From positions 179,360,776-179,424,775 of the forward strand of contig CM077647.1 in assembly GCA_039707465.1 (NCBI GenBank): a stretch of 64,000 nt of DNA. The letters are read 5' to 3'. Position numbers and translations under genes: made by a program. Below the pieces are notes generated by a model, which made no database searches, had not been told where the DNA came from, and was given only the letters and a program-made list of their open reading frames with translations. Positions 25,601 to 37,600 of this stretch are shown here, one piece after another (the first letter of the stretch is position 1; each line of letters starts with the position of its first letter). The stretch is from Rhabdophis nuchalis. Its lineage: Eukaryota; Chordata; Lepidosauria; Squamata; Natricidae.

Positions 25601-28600
25601 CAGCAGGGGCGTCAGGCAGGGAAGACGGATGCGCGGCCTCAGAACGTAAGCGGCGGTGCCTGCCGGAGGGAGCCGCGATGGAGCCGCGACCAGCTTCCCT
25701 GCCTGACGCCCCTGCCGGGCGACAGCCTCAGTGGTGCTTAAGATGACGGTAGCCTTGGGTGCTCACCCCGCCTGCTCCCTCGCCCGCTGCGGGAGGAGGC
25801 GTCCGTAACCTCCTGTATAGAGAGAATGACACAGGGAGAATGACACAGGGAGGGATTGAATCGGAGACAGACGGGGAAAGAGGGAGAGACAGACATACAG
25901 AGAGAGGGAGGGAGGGAGAGAATCAGAGAGAGTGACACACACAGAGGGAGGGAGAGACATAGATAGAAACTGATTAAGTGAGTGAGAGACAGACAGACAG
26001 ACAGACACACACACAGAGTGACAGAGAGAAAGAGAGAAAGAGAAAGAAAGAGAGACAGAAAGAAAGAGAAAAAGAGAGAGAGAGAAAGAGCGAGAGAAAT
26101 AGAGAGAGAGGGCAAGAAAGAGAGAGAGAGAAAGGTAGGTAAGTTTTTTTTTAATTTATTTTCAATACATTGTGAAAACTCAACTGTCAGTTGATCTTAA
26201 TGTTATGAAATGAAAAGTATGTCATTTGCAATTAACTTGGCATAAAATAATTTATTTGCATTTAATTGTAATGGTTCAAAGAATGTTCGGAAAAATGTTC
26301 GGCCCTCCACCATGTTCACTTCATCCAATCTGGCCCTCTTTGAAAAAAGTTTGGACACCACTGCTCCAAGGGGAGAAAGCTCACTCTAAACCAGATTATT
26401 TTTCTCCTTTCTAGAAGCATCTCCTGGGACAAGAATGGGACCACCGCCCAAGGCTTCCAGGACATCGCCCGGGCCTTGGAGAAGTGAGTGAGCAGGGATG
26501 CCCACCTGGAGAAAGAGAAGGATGGACCTTCTCTCTGGATGGCGGTTCTTGAGCCACTGGAGAGAAGAAGCAAATTTTTGGTTTGCGGATGCCAGGGTCC
26601 TTCTCGTTGGGAAAGAGCCGCAGCTCAGCTGGGCAGAGAGGAAGACAGAGAGGAGGGGAAGGAGAAGGGATGGAGAAGGAGAAGGAATAGGAGAAGAGGA
26701 AGGGATGGAGGAAGTGGATATGGAGGAGGAGGGAATGGAGGAGGAGGAGGAAAAGGACAAGAGGAAGGGATGGAGGAAGAGAAGATATGAAGGGAATGGA
26801 GGAGAAGGAGGAGATGGAGAAGGGGTGAAGAAGAAGGAGAAGAAAAATAGGAATAGATGGAGAAGGAGGAGAAGGAGAGGAAGGGATGGAGAAGGAGATG
26901 AAGGGATGGAGAAGGTGGAGAAGAAGGAAGGAATAGAAGAGGAAGGGATGGAGGAAGAGATGGAGGAGGAGGGGATGGGGGAGAAGGAGGGGAAGGGGAA
27001 GGAAGAGAAGGAAAATGAGGAAGAGATGGAGAAATAGGAATGGATGGAGAAGGAGGAAGAGGAGGAGATGGGATGGAGAAGGAGGAGGGAGGAGGAGGAG
27101 AAGGGAGGAGGAGGAGAGGAAGGGATGGAGGAAGAGTAGATATGGAGGAGGAGGAAAAGGGGGAGGAAGAGAAGGAGATGGAGAAGGGATGGAGAAGCAG
27201 GAGAAGAAAAATAGGAATAGATGGAGGAGAAGGAGGAGAAGGAGAGGAAGGAATGGAGAAGAGAGGAGGAGCAATAGAAGAGGAGGGAATGGAGGAAGAG
27301 AAGAAATGGAGGAGGAGGGGGGAAGAGGAGAAGGAAAAGGAGAAGAGGAAGACATGGAGAAGCAGAAGGGGTGGAGAAGGGGATGGAGATGGAGGAGAAG
27401 GGATGAGGAGAAGGAATAGGAGAAGAGGAAGGGGTGGAGAAGGAGAAAGAGGAGAAGAACGGATGGAGAAGAAAGGAGGACCAGGAGATGGACGAGAAGA
27501 GAGGAGAAGGAATAGGAGAAGAAGAAGAAGGGATGGAGGGAGAAGATGAGGAGGGGAAGAGATGGAGAAGAAGGAGAAGAATAGCAATAGATTCAGAAAG
27601 AGAGGGAGGAAGAGATGGAGACGAAACGAGGAGATGCAGGAAAAGGGAGGGAGGAGAAGAAGGAATAGGAGAAGATGAGGAGGAAGGGAAGGGATGGAGG
27701 AGCAGGGGAAGGAGGGGAAGGAAGATGAAGGGAAATGGAAGGAAGGAAAGAAGGAAGATGGAGGGAGAAAGGAAGGAAGTTGGAGGAAGAGAGGAGAGAT
27801 GGGGAAGGAAGGAAGGAAGGAAGGAAGGAAGGAAGGAAGGAAGGAAGGAAGGAAGGAAGGAAGGAAGGAAGAGCTGTGGTGGACCGTGGTCAGAATACAA
27901 TATTGCAGGTGAATTCTGCCAACTGCCAGCAGTTCGATCCTGACCGGCTCACGGTTAACTCAGCCTTCCGTCCTTCCGAGGTGGGTAAAATGAGGACCCA
28001 GATGGTTGGAGGAAAGAGACAGATTTTGTAAACCGCTTAGAGAGGGCTGTGAAGCAGTAGATCAGTTTAAGTGCTACTGCTACTGCCTCGCTTAGTCACA
28101 GGACATGTTGATCCTCATTATGGTCGTAAGTCCAGGATTAGCTCGGACCCGATTAAAAAACAGATTTCTCACATTCCTTTTCAGCAACTACACCCTCAAG
28201 TTCATGGCTTTGCCCATGAGCGACATCACCACGGCGTACCGCAATGCCCCCGACCGGACGGACGAGGTTTGGCAAAAGGTGAGCCCCCCTCCCGCCAATC
28301 TGGCATTATTCATTCATTCATTTGCCCGGGGAACGACTTGCCACCAGAAGTTGTGGGGGCTCCAACACTGGAGGTTTTTAAGACGAGATCGGACAGCCGT
28401 TTCTTTGGAACGATATATAGGGCCTCCTGCCTGACCCGGGGGCTGGAATAGAAGACCTCCGAGGTCCCTTCGCGGTGTGTTCCAGGCAGTCCTTGACATG
28501 CGACAATTCACTTAATGACCGTTCAAAGTTCACAGCCCTGAAAAAAGGGCTGTTTTTCAGTTACGACCGTTGCCTTATCCCCAGGTTCACGCCATCCAAA

Positions 28601-31600
28601 TTCGGACGCTTGGCAACTGGTTCATCCTTACGACGGTTGGCAGTGTCCAGGGGGGTCTGCTGATTCCTCTTTGGCGACCCGCTGAGGAGCAATGGGAAAG
28701 CCCGATTCACTTAATGACCCTCTTACTCGCTTAACAACTTCAGTAACAACTGTAGCAAGAAAGGTTGTCAAACAGGGCGAAATTCACTCAACCACTGTCT
28801 CGCTTAGTGACAGAGGTTTTGATTTGATTTTTGATTTTTGATTTTATTGAATTTATACCCCGCCCTTCTCCAAACGGACCCAGGGCGGCGCACAGGCATA
28901 TTAAAAAACATACAAACATATAAAACTTTTTTAAAAAAACTTATTCAACTAAAAAACCTGTGCTAAAACCGAATTTGGGCCTTCACAGTTGTAAATCGTG
29001 ATAAAAATTTGGACGCTTGGCAATGGATTCGGATTTGTGACGGGCGCAACGTCCCAGGGTCACGTAATCCCTTTTGGCGACGTTTTGCTGAGCAAGGCCA
29101 TTGGGAAGCTGGATTCACTTAACAACCATGTTCCTCTTAGCAGCGATTCACTGACCAACGGTGGCAAGCAATGTCATAAAATTCACTTCACAAGCAGGTG
29201 ACTGATTTATCCGCCACGCTGATTCACTTAACAACAATGTGACAAGGAAGGTCGTAGAATGGGGCAGAACCCGCTTAATGCATGTCTCCCTGAACAGCAG
29301 AAATGTTGGGCTCCGTTGTGGTCGGATGTCAAGGGCTACCAGTATAGGGTCTCCTGCTTGAGAAAGGGGTTGGACTAAAAGACCTCTGGGGTTCCTTCCA
29401 ACTCTGTCATTCTGGTACCTTCCCTTGCTGGGACCGAGATGTGTCGTCATAACAATCAAACAAACCAAGGTTATGTTTGGCTGAAAACTGGTTTCTGAAT
29501 TTAGGAGAAAAATAAAACCACTTTCAGCAAAAGAGAGCAAATTTTGACCCTACTTAACCTTCCGTGTGTGTGTGTGTGTGTGTGTGACGTTTTTGTGCTG
29601 ATAAATAAATAAGGGAGACTAGTATAGATCCATTTCAAGCTATTTAGCTCTCATCAGCTAGCCATAACCTTACTAGGATTCGAACCAGGGCAGTATTACG
29701 TGTGAGGTATTTGTAATTGCCATTAGACCACTGGTTCTCCTCCTTGATCAGCTGAGCCTATATATCTATATAAATAAAAATGTAAAATAGTTTGTGCAAA
29801 GCCGCTTATCTCAGAAAGTACTGCACCAGTCGGCACCAAATTTTCACACAATGTTCCCAAGGACTTCCGATGCAATCATACCTACATTTTGTGTGGCTGG
29901 TACACATGTGTCATGTGCAAGCAGCACAAACGTAAAAGGTATGCACTTCTCAGGTTTTCACCTCCCTGTAGCTCCTCCCATCCGGCTGCTTCTTATGATG
30001 CGTCATGCACACGCCCCTCACATTTCCAATGGTTGTTTCCTCAGCAATCGAATAAGCCTCAAATGTTCCCACACTGCATGGAGGCCTACTAGGCCCAAAA
30101 CTAGGCATGTGGGGTAGCACACTCCCAGGTGGCCATTTTTCGTCCCAGAAGGCTGCATGGTAGGTAGATAGAGGGATAGAGAGAGAGGGAGGGAGGGAAG
30201 AATACAGTAGGTAGGTAGGTGGGTAGGTAGGTAGACTGATAAAGATAGAGAGAGGGAAAATACAGTAGGTAGAGGGAGAGAGAGAGAGAGAGAAATACGG
30301 TAGGTGGGTAGGTAGGTAGGTAGGTAGGTAGGTAGGTAGGTAGGTAGGTAGGTAGGTAGGTAGAGGGATAGAGAGAGTGAGGGAGAAATACAGTAGGTAG
30401 GTAGGTAGGTAGGTAGAGGGATAGAGAGAGAAATACAGTAGGTAGGTAGGTTGGGGGTTGTACGGTGGTTTTGTGTACGTGTTTGTGTGTGCAGGTGTAG
30501 ATCTACACACAGATTGGTTGGCCATTTAACCAGACTGGGCCAAAGCAACGCATGGCTGGGAACGGCTAGTCTTTAAATAACAATTCTTACTGTTCAATGT
30601 TCATTACAATGCCCTTAATCTACTATATAGAATTTTGCATCCTCCTTAATAGACCATTAGTCCTTCACTTACGACAGGTCACCTGCCTACCGTTTGAATT
30701 TTGCGACACCTCTACCGAGGGTTTACAGGTGGTTTTCGAGTCACGACCAGTTGCTTAGCGACCTTTCCGCATTAACGACCTACTTTAAAAAGAAATGGGA
30801 CTTACCTAGTAGTGGGATTCCAAATCTTTTTCTAACCAGTTCTATTTGCACCTGTGCCAGTGGTGGGTTACAACTGGTACGCCCCGGTACAGTCATACTG
30901 GTGCCTGCTCGGAGCACCAGGTACCGTTCCAGTACGGTGCTCCAGAGGGTCCGTCCTCGCTCCTTACCGGTATTTTGAGGTTTTCGGGGCTTCCGCGCAT
31001 GTAGTGTACGGTGTCTGCGCGACGCTCCACCAAGCGGCTGGAGCGTCACGGAGCGTCACAGGTGGTAAGTAGGCATGCGTGCGCTGCAGGCATTCATGTA
31101 GTGGACGCCTGGCTCCGTTGCACTGTACCGGTTGTACCCACCACTGGCCCGCATGCACAGCACTCAAAGACCACCCTTGGTATGAACACTGGTGAGCTGA
31201 GATGTGCAGCCCTCCGTGCTGCCGCGCTAATTAGCTGAGCTAAAAAAACAAGGGACTACAAGGCAGGGAACGACAGAGGCGGGAGCGAGGGAGGGAGGGC
31301 CCAACCTGAGGCGGCATTTGCCGGTTCTCCGAACTAGTCAAAATTTCCACTACCGGTTCGCCTGAACCAGTCCGAACCGGCTGAATACCACCTTGGGACT
31401 TACCGTACTTAGGACCCAGATCCAGCATTCCAATGGTCAGGCACCCTCTGGTGATCACAGGATAACACTTCAGGCAATTGGACAACACGGTGGCATTGGT
31501 GGCGGTTGATAGGATCCTGAGGTCCCGTGGCCACGTTTTACGACCGCTTTGCAAACAGAAATGGGAGTGTTTCCCAGTTTTCGACACCATCTGGGCTAGA

Positions 31601-34600
31601 ATGAACTATGGCTTGGTTTAACGACCATGGCATTTGTGCTGAATGATCGCCACAAGAAACATAATAAAATCAGATCGGATCGACCCGCTTTAGGGTATAA
31701 CTAGCTGGATATCCATGCTTCGTAACAAAACTATGTGATTGGGCAGTGCAGGGGAAATCCGGTTCAATCCGTTGGCTCCGTGGCGGTCGGTGATTGAAAC
31801 TCATAAGGGAACATCGCTCCTGCCGCCTTGAGTCCGGAAGCCGTTCCATAGGTGGAAGGCATAGACACTTTGGTGAGGTACCGACGTTTAGTACTGCCCC
31901 AGACCGTTCATGAGGGAAGGAGGGGAACGTCTGCCAGTTGGAACTGAGGTAACAGAACGTGAGGTAAATGGCAGTTGGAAGAGAGTTCTTTTCATGTGGG
32001 GAGGGGAAGTAGAACTCCTTCGCCTCAGAGTTGTGTTAATTACGGTATAAGAAACACGAATGATCTGACGGTCGTTTCGAACAATCCTTTCTTAGCAAGC
32101 ACCTAGAAGCCAAGAGGAACATACGTGCCAAATTTCAAGTTTGTAGGCTTTACAGTTCTGGAGATTTCGTGATGAGTGAGTGGCATTTGGCTTTTATATC
32201 TATAGATTTACGTCCACAACGCACACACTGCATGATGGTAGTAACTTGAAGGCCGGCTGCAATGTAGCTGTTTTGTCTTCACCGCTATCTCAGTATTCTC
32301 CTCCCTTCTCCCGTTTAGCTGTTTTGTCTTCACCGCTACCTCCGTCCTCTTGTCCTTTCTGCAATTTTAGCTCTTCTGTCTTCACCGCTACCTTCATCTT
32401 CCCTTCTGCAATTTTAGCTCTTCTGTCTTCACCGCTATCTCCGTCCTCTTGTCCCTTCTGCAATTTTAGCTCTTCTGTCTTCACCGCTACCTTCCTCTTC
32501 CCTTCTGCAATTTTAGCTCTTCTGTCTTCACTGCTACCTCCGTCCTCTTGTCCCTTCTGCAATTTTAGCTCTTCTGTCTTCACCGCTACCTCCCTCTTCC
32601 CTTCTGCAATTTTAGCTCTTCTGTCTTCACCGCTACCTCCGTCCTCTTGTCCCTTCTGCAATTTTAGCTCTTCTGTCTTCACCGCTGTCTCTGCCTTCTT
32701 GTCCTTCTTCCTCAGATCCAGTGGTGTCTCCTGCGGAACAACCACTCCTCCAAGATCTCCCAAGATCAAGCTTTCCGCCTCCACCAAGGAATCGTCACCC
32801 ATAGCGCCGAGCAAGTAAACGTTCCCATCTCCCTGGAGCCACTTCTCCCATCCATCCTTTAACGTCTTGGAGGGGGGGCGCGGAGGAGGGGGAGGAAGCT
32901 TGCAGACGCGACTGAGGGGGATCGCCGCAAGACCAGATGGGATTCGGGGGTAACCTGAATGCCTCCAGGGTCTCTGATGGGTTCGTGGGGACAGGCACAT
33001 TCAGGTTAAGAGGGGGGGTGGCGGGGGTTCTGAGTTAACGTCCTCCTCTCCTGTCCCCTCCTTAGATGATGAGCCGGCTTTGTGTGCGAGTTCAGGAGGA
33101 GCTACGGGTCCTGAGGACGTGCTCGGCCGATTCTGTCCAGGAGGAAGTCCTGTACGCCCGGAAGTTGATGAAAGAAGCCAAGAATTCAAGAGCGGTAAGA
33201 CAAACCCATTGTCCTTCCTTCCTATTGTCCTCGACAACAACCGTCACAATGGCACTGAAAAAAAGCAACTTAAACCTCTGTCCTCGTGCTTACAACCGTT
33301 TGAAAAAAGAGGTTAGACAGCCACTTGTCTTAAATGGCTGTTGTGGCTCGCTAGCAGAGTTGGCAGCCGATTCGGACAGTGAAGAGAGTTGGGGAGGAAC
33401 CTGGGCCAGTCCTAGAGTCTGGCGAAGGCTCGGACGATGGCTCTGCGTCAGAGGCAGAGAGGGGGCCAGGGCCGTCTGACAGTGATCAACTGCCTTCGGA
33501 GTCCGACATCCGTGAGGCAGAAGAACTACTGGAGCCTGTTCTCAGGGTGCGCATGCCAGAGGTGGGTTGCAAATCCCGGCGCTACAAGTTCACTCGTGCT
33601 CGGGCGTGTGCTTGCACACATGTGTGCCGCTTCTGTGCATGCGGTGCCTCCCGCCGCCGCCACTACCGGTTCGCCCGAACCAGGCTGCACCGGAAACAAC
33701 CCACCCCTGGTGTATGCGCAGAGCAGCCAGACGAAGGGAACAGCTAAAGAACAGGGGTCGAACTTGGGAATCAAGCCACAGGTGGACGGTGAATGGCCCC
33801 TCCCAGAGGAAATAAAAGAGGGAGCGACCGGGGAGTGGAGTTTGCAGGAAGCCATTAGTGCCTTCCTGCATTCTTGCCAAGCGTTGCGGCATCTGAAAGA
33901 TCTCGGCCTGGCCACTCTCCAAGCCTGATCAAGGTTTATCGGGACGAGGACTCGGCTTCATTCTGCTGAGGAAGCCAGGTCAGAACAATGGCATAGGGTC
34001 AGATTAGAAGACCTCCAAGGCCCCTTCCCATTCTGTTATTCTGGTGTCTTCAGGCGTAATCCCAGAATTCGTAATTGTCGTCCATTCTAGGATCCCATGA
34101 AGAGGGGAAAATTCTTTGGTTTAGATTGACGGGCTGATTATTAAACACCATCAAGTTGGTGTTGACCCTTACCAAACCACAGAGGTAGACCTTCCTCAAC
34201 CTCTCTGTCCTTTTAGCTTTTCCAACATCACTGTTGTCATTCAGGAACATGGTTATATCGGCTCTAAACCATTGTTCCTCTTAAGCTGTGTTTCTTGACT
34301 TTTTAAGAAGGGTACACTTCAGGTTTAAGAAGGATAGACTTTAAATTTAAGAAAGGTGGACTATAATGTTAAGAAGGACGGACCAGGTTTAAGAAGGATA
34401 GACGTCAAGTTTAAGAAGGATAAACCAAGTTAAAGAAGAATGGAACACACCTTTAAGAAGGAGTTCAAGTTTAAGAAGGATAGACATCAAGTTTAAGAAG
34501 GATAGACTTCAAGTTTAAGAAAGATAAACCAAGTTAAAGAAGAATGGAACACACCTTTAAGAAGGATAGACTTCAAATTTATAGAGTTCAAGTTTAAGAA

Positions 34601-37600
34601 GGATAAACCACATTTAAGAAAGATAGACCAAGTTTAAGAAGGATAGACTTCAAATTTAAAAAGGGTGGATGGGCCACGGTTAAGAAGGATAGACTTCATG
34701 TTTAAGAAGGATGAACCAAGTTTAAGAAGGATAGACGTCAAGTTTAAGAACGATGGACTTCAGGTTTAAGAAGGATAAACCAAGTTTAAGAAGGATAGAC
34801 TTCAAATTTATAGAGTTCAAGTTTAAGAAGGGTGACTTCAAGTTTAAGAAGGATAAACCAAGTTAAAGAAGAATGGAACACACCTTTAAGAAGGATAGAC
34901 TTCAAATTTATAGAGTTCAAGTTTAAGAAGGATAAACCACATTTAAGAAAGATAGACCAAGTTTAAGAAGGATAGACTTCAAATTTAAAAAGGGTGGATG
35001 GGCCAAGTTTAAGAAGGATAGACGTCAAGTTTAAGAAGGATGGACTTCAGGTTTAAGAAGGATAGTCTTCAAGTTTAAGAAGGATAAACCAAGTTAAAGA
35101 AGAATGGAACACACCTTTAAGAAGGATAGACTTCAAATTTATAGAGTTCAAGTTTAAGAAGGATAAACCACATTTAAGAAAGATAGACCAAGTTTAAGAA
35201 GGATAGACTTCAAATTTAAAAAGGGTGGATGGGCCAAGTTTAAGAAGGATAGACGTCATGTTTAAGAAGGATGAACCAAGTTTAAGAAGGATAGACGTCA
35301 AGTTTAAGAAGGATGGACTTCAGGTTTAAGAAGGATAGTCTTCAAGTTTAAGAAGGATGAACCAAGTTTAAGAAGGATAAACCAAGTTTAAGAAGGATTA
35401 ACCAAGATTAAGGATAGACTTTATAGAGTTCAAGTTTAAGAAGGATGGACCAAGTTTAAGAAAGGTGCCCGAAGTTTAGGGGTGGAGTTGTATTTTAAGA
35501 TGGATGGACTTCAACATTAAGAAGGGTGGAGTGCAACTCCTAGAAGTCCCCAACCAACAGAGCTGGCTGGGGACTTCTTGGGAGTGGAGGTCTACCTTCT
35601 TAAAGATGCTGAGGTTGAGGAACACACTTCACCTTCTCTTTACTCCAGCTCTTTCCCAGCCTGTATGAACTGGGGCACCTATTGGCCAGCGATGGACCCG
35701 TCCGTCAACGCTTGGAGTCAATGGCCAACGAAGTGGCGAAAGCCGTTGACAAGGAACTGCAGGTGAAGGAAACACCCACCATCGCCTTTCATTGATGGTG
35801 GCAAGTCCTCCTGGTGGGATGTCATAAAGGTCTTGGAATTTGAGGTTGTCTCTTCCCCCTCCTCTTCCTTTCTTCCGCCTCCTCCCTCTTCCTCCTTCTC
35901 CTCCCCCTTCCACTTCCTCCTCTCCCTTCCACTTCCTCCTCTCCCTTCCTCTTCCTCCTTCTCCTCCCCTCTCCATTCTCTCCTCTTCCTCCCCCTCTTC
36001 TTCCTCCTCCCCCCTCTTCCTTCTCCTCCCCTCTCCATTCCCTCCTCTTCCTCTCCCTCTTCTTCCTCCTCCCCCTTCCTCTTCCTCCTCCTCCCCTCTC
36101 CATTCTCTCCTCTTCCTCTTTCTCTTCTTCCTCCTCCCCCCTTCCTCTTCCTCCTCCTCCCCTCTCCATTCTCTCCTCTTTCTCTTCCGCCTCCACCCCC
36201 TTCCTCTTCCTTTCTTCCGCCTCCTCCCCCTTCCACTTCCTCCTCTTCCTCTCCCTTCTCTTCCTCCCACTTCCTCCTCTTCTTCCCTTCTCCTTCTCTT
36301 CCCCCTCCTCTTCCTTTCTTCTGCCTCCTCCCTCTTCCTCCTTCTCCTTCTCCTTCTCCTCCCCCTTCCACTTCCTCCTCTCCCTTCCTCTTCCTCCTTC
36401 TCCTCCCCTCTCCATTCTCTCCTCTTCCTCCCCCTCTTCTTCCTCCCCCTCCCCCTTCCTCTTCCTCCTCCTCCCCTCTCCATTCTCTCCTCTTCCTCTT
36501 TCTCTTCCGCCTCCACCCCCTTCCTCTTCCTTTCTTCCGCCTCCTCCCCCTTCCACTTTGTCCTCTTCCTCCCCCTTCCACTTCCTCCTCTTCCTCTCCC
36601 TTCTCTTCCTCCTCCCACTTTCTCCTCTTCTTCTCCTCTCCTTCTCTTCCCCCTCCTCTTCCTTTCTTCTGCCCCCTCCCTCTTCCTCCTTCTCCTTCTC
36701 CTCCCCCTTCCACTTCCTCCTTTCCCTTCCTCTTCCTCCTTCTCCTCCCCTCTCCATTCTCTCCTCTTCCTCCCCCTCTTCTTCCTCCTCCCCCCTCTTC
36801 CTCCTCCTCACCTCTCCATTCTCTCCTCTTCCTCTCCCTCTTCTTTCTCCTCCCCTCTTCCTCTTCCTCCTCCTCCCCTCTCCATTCTCTCCTCTTCCTC
36901 CCCTTCTTCTTCCTCCTCCCCCTACCTCTTCCTCCTCCTCCCCTCTCCATTCTCTCCTCTTCCTCTTCCTCTTCCGCCTCCACCCCCTTCCTCTTCCTTT
37001 CTTCCGCCTCCTCCCCTTCCACTTCCTCCTCTTCCTCTCCCTTCTCTTCCTCCCACTTCCTCCTCTTTTTCCCCTCTCCTTCTCTTCCCCCTCCTCTTCC
37101 TTTCTTCTGCCTCCTCCCTCTTCCTCCTTCTCCTCCCCCTTCCACTTCCTCCTCTCCCTTCCTCTTCCCCTTCCTCTCCCCTCTCCATTCTCTCCTCTTC
37201 CTCCCCCTCTTCTTCCTCCTCCCCCTTTCACTTCCTTTTCTTCCTCTTCCCCTTCTCTTCCCCTTCCTCTACCTCATTCCCCCTCCCCTCTCCATTCTCT
37301 CCTCTTCCTTTCTTCCACCTCCTCCCCCTTCCACTTCCTCCTCTTCTTCACCCTCTCCTCTTCCCCCTCCTCTTCCTTTCTTCCTCCTCTCCCTTCCTCT
37401 TCGTCCTCCCACTCTCTCCTCTTCCTCCCCCTTCTCTTCCTCTTCTCCTTCCCCTTCCTCCTCCTATTTCCTCCTTCCACTTCCCCCTCCTTGTCCGTTC
37501 TTCCTCCTCCCCCTTCCCCTTCCTTCCCCTTTCTCTTCCTTCTCCTTCCTCCTCTTCCTCCCCTCCCTTTTCTCTTCCTCCTCCTCCCCCTCCCTTCTAC

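Larger units (their letters stand above)
33300..34050 (+). mobile_element. CR1 tail (interrupted)
   Basis: CR1 3' tail split into 33300-33338 ('agacagccacttgtctt') and 33994-34050 ('agaagacctccaaggcc') by the LTR at 33339-33988. Joined across the insertion, the two halves read as the usual CR1 end. Confidence 0.8.
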
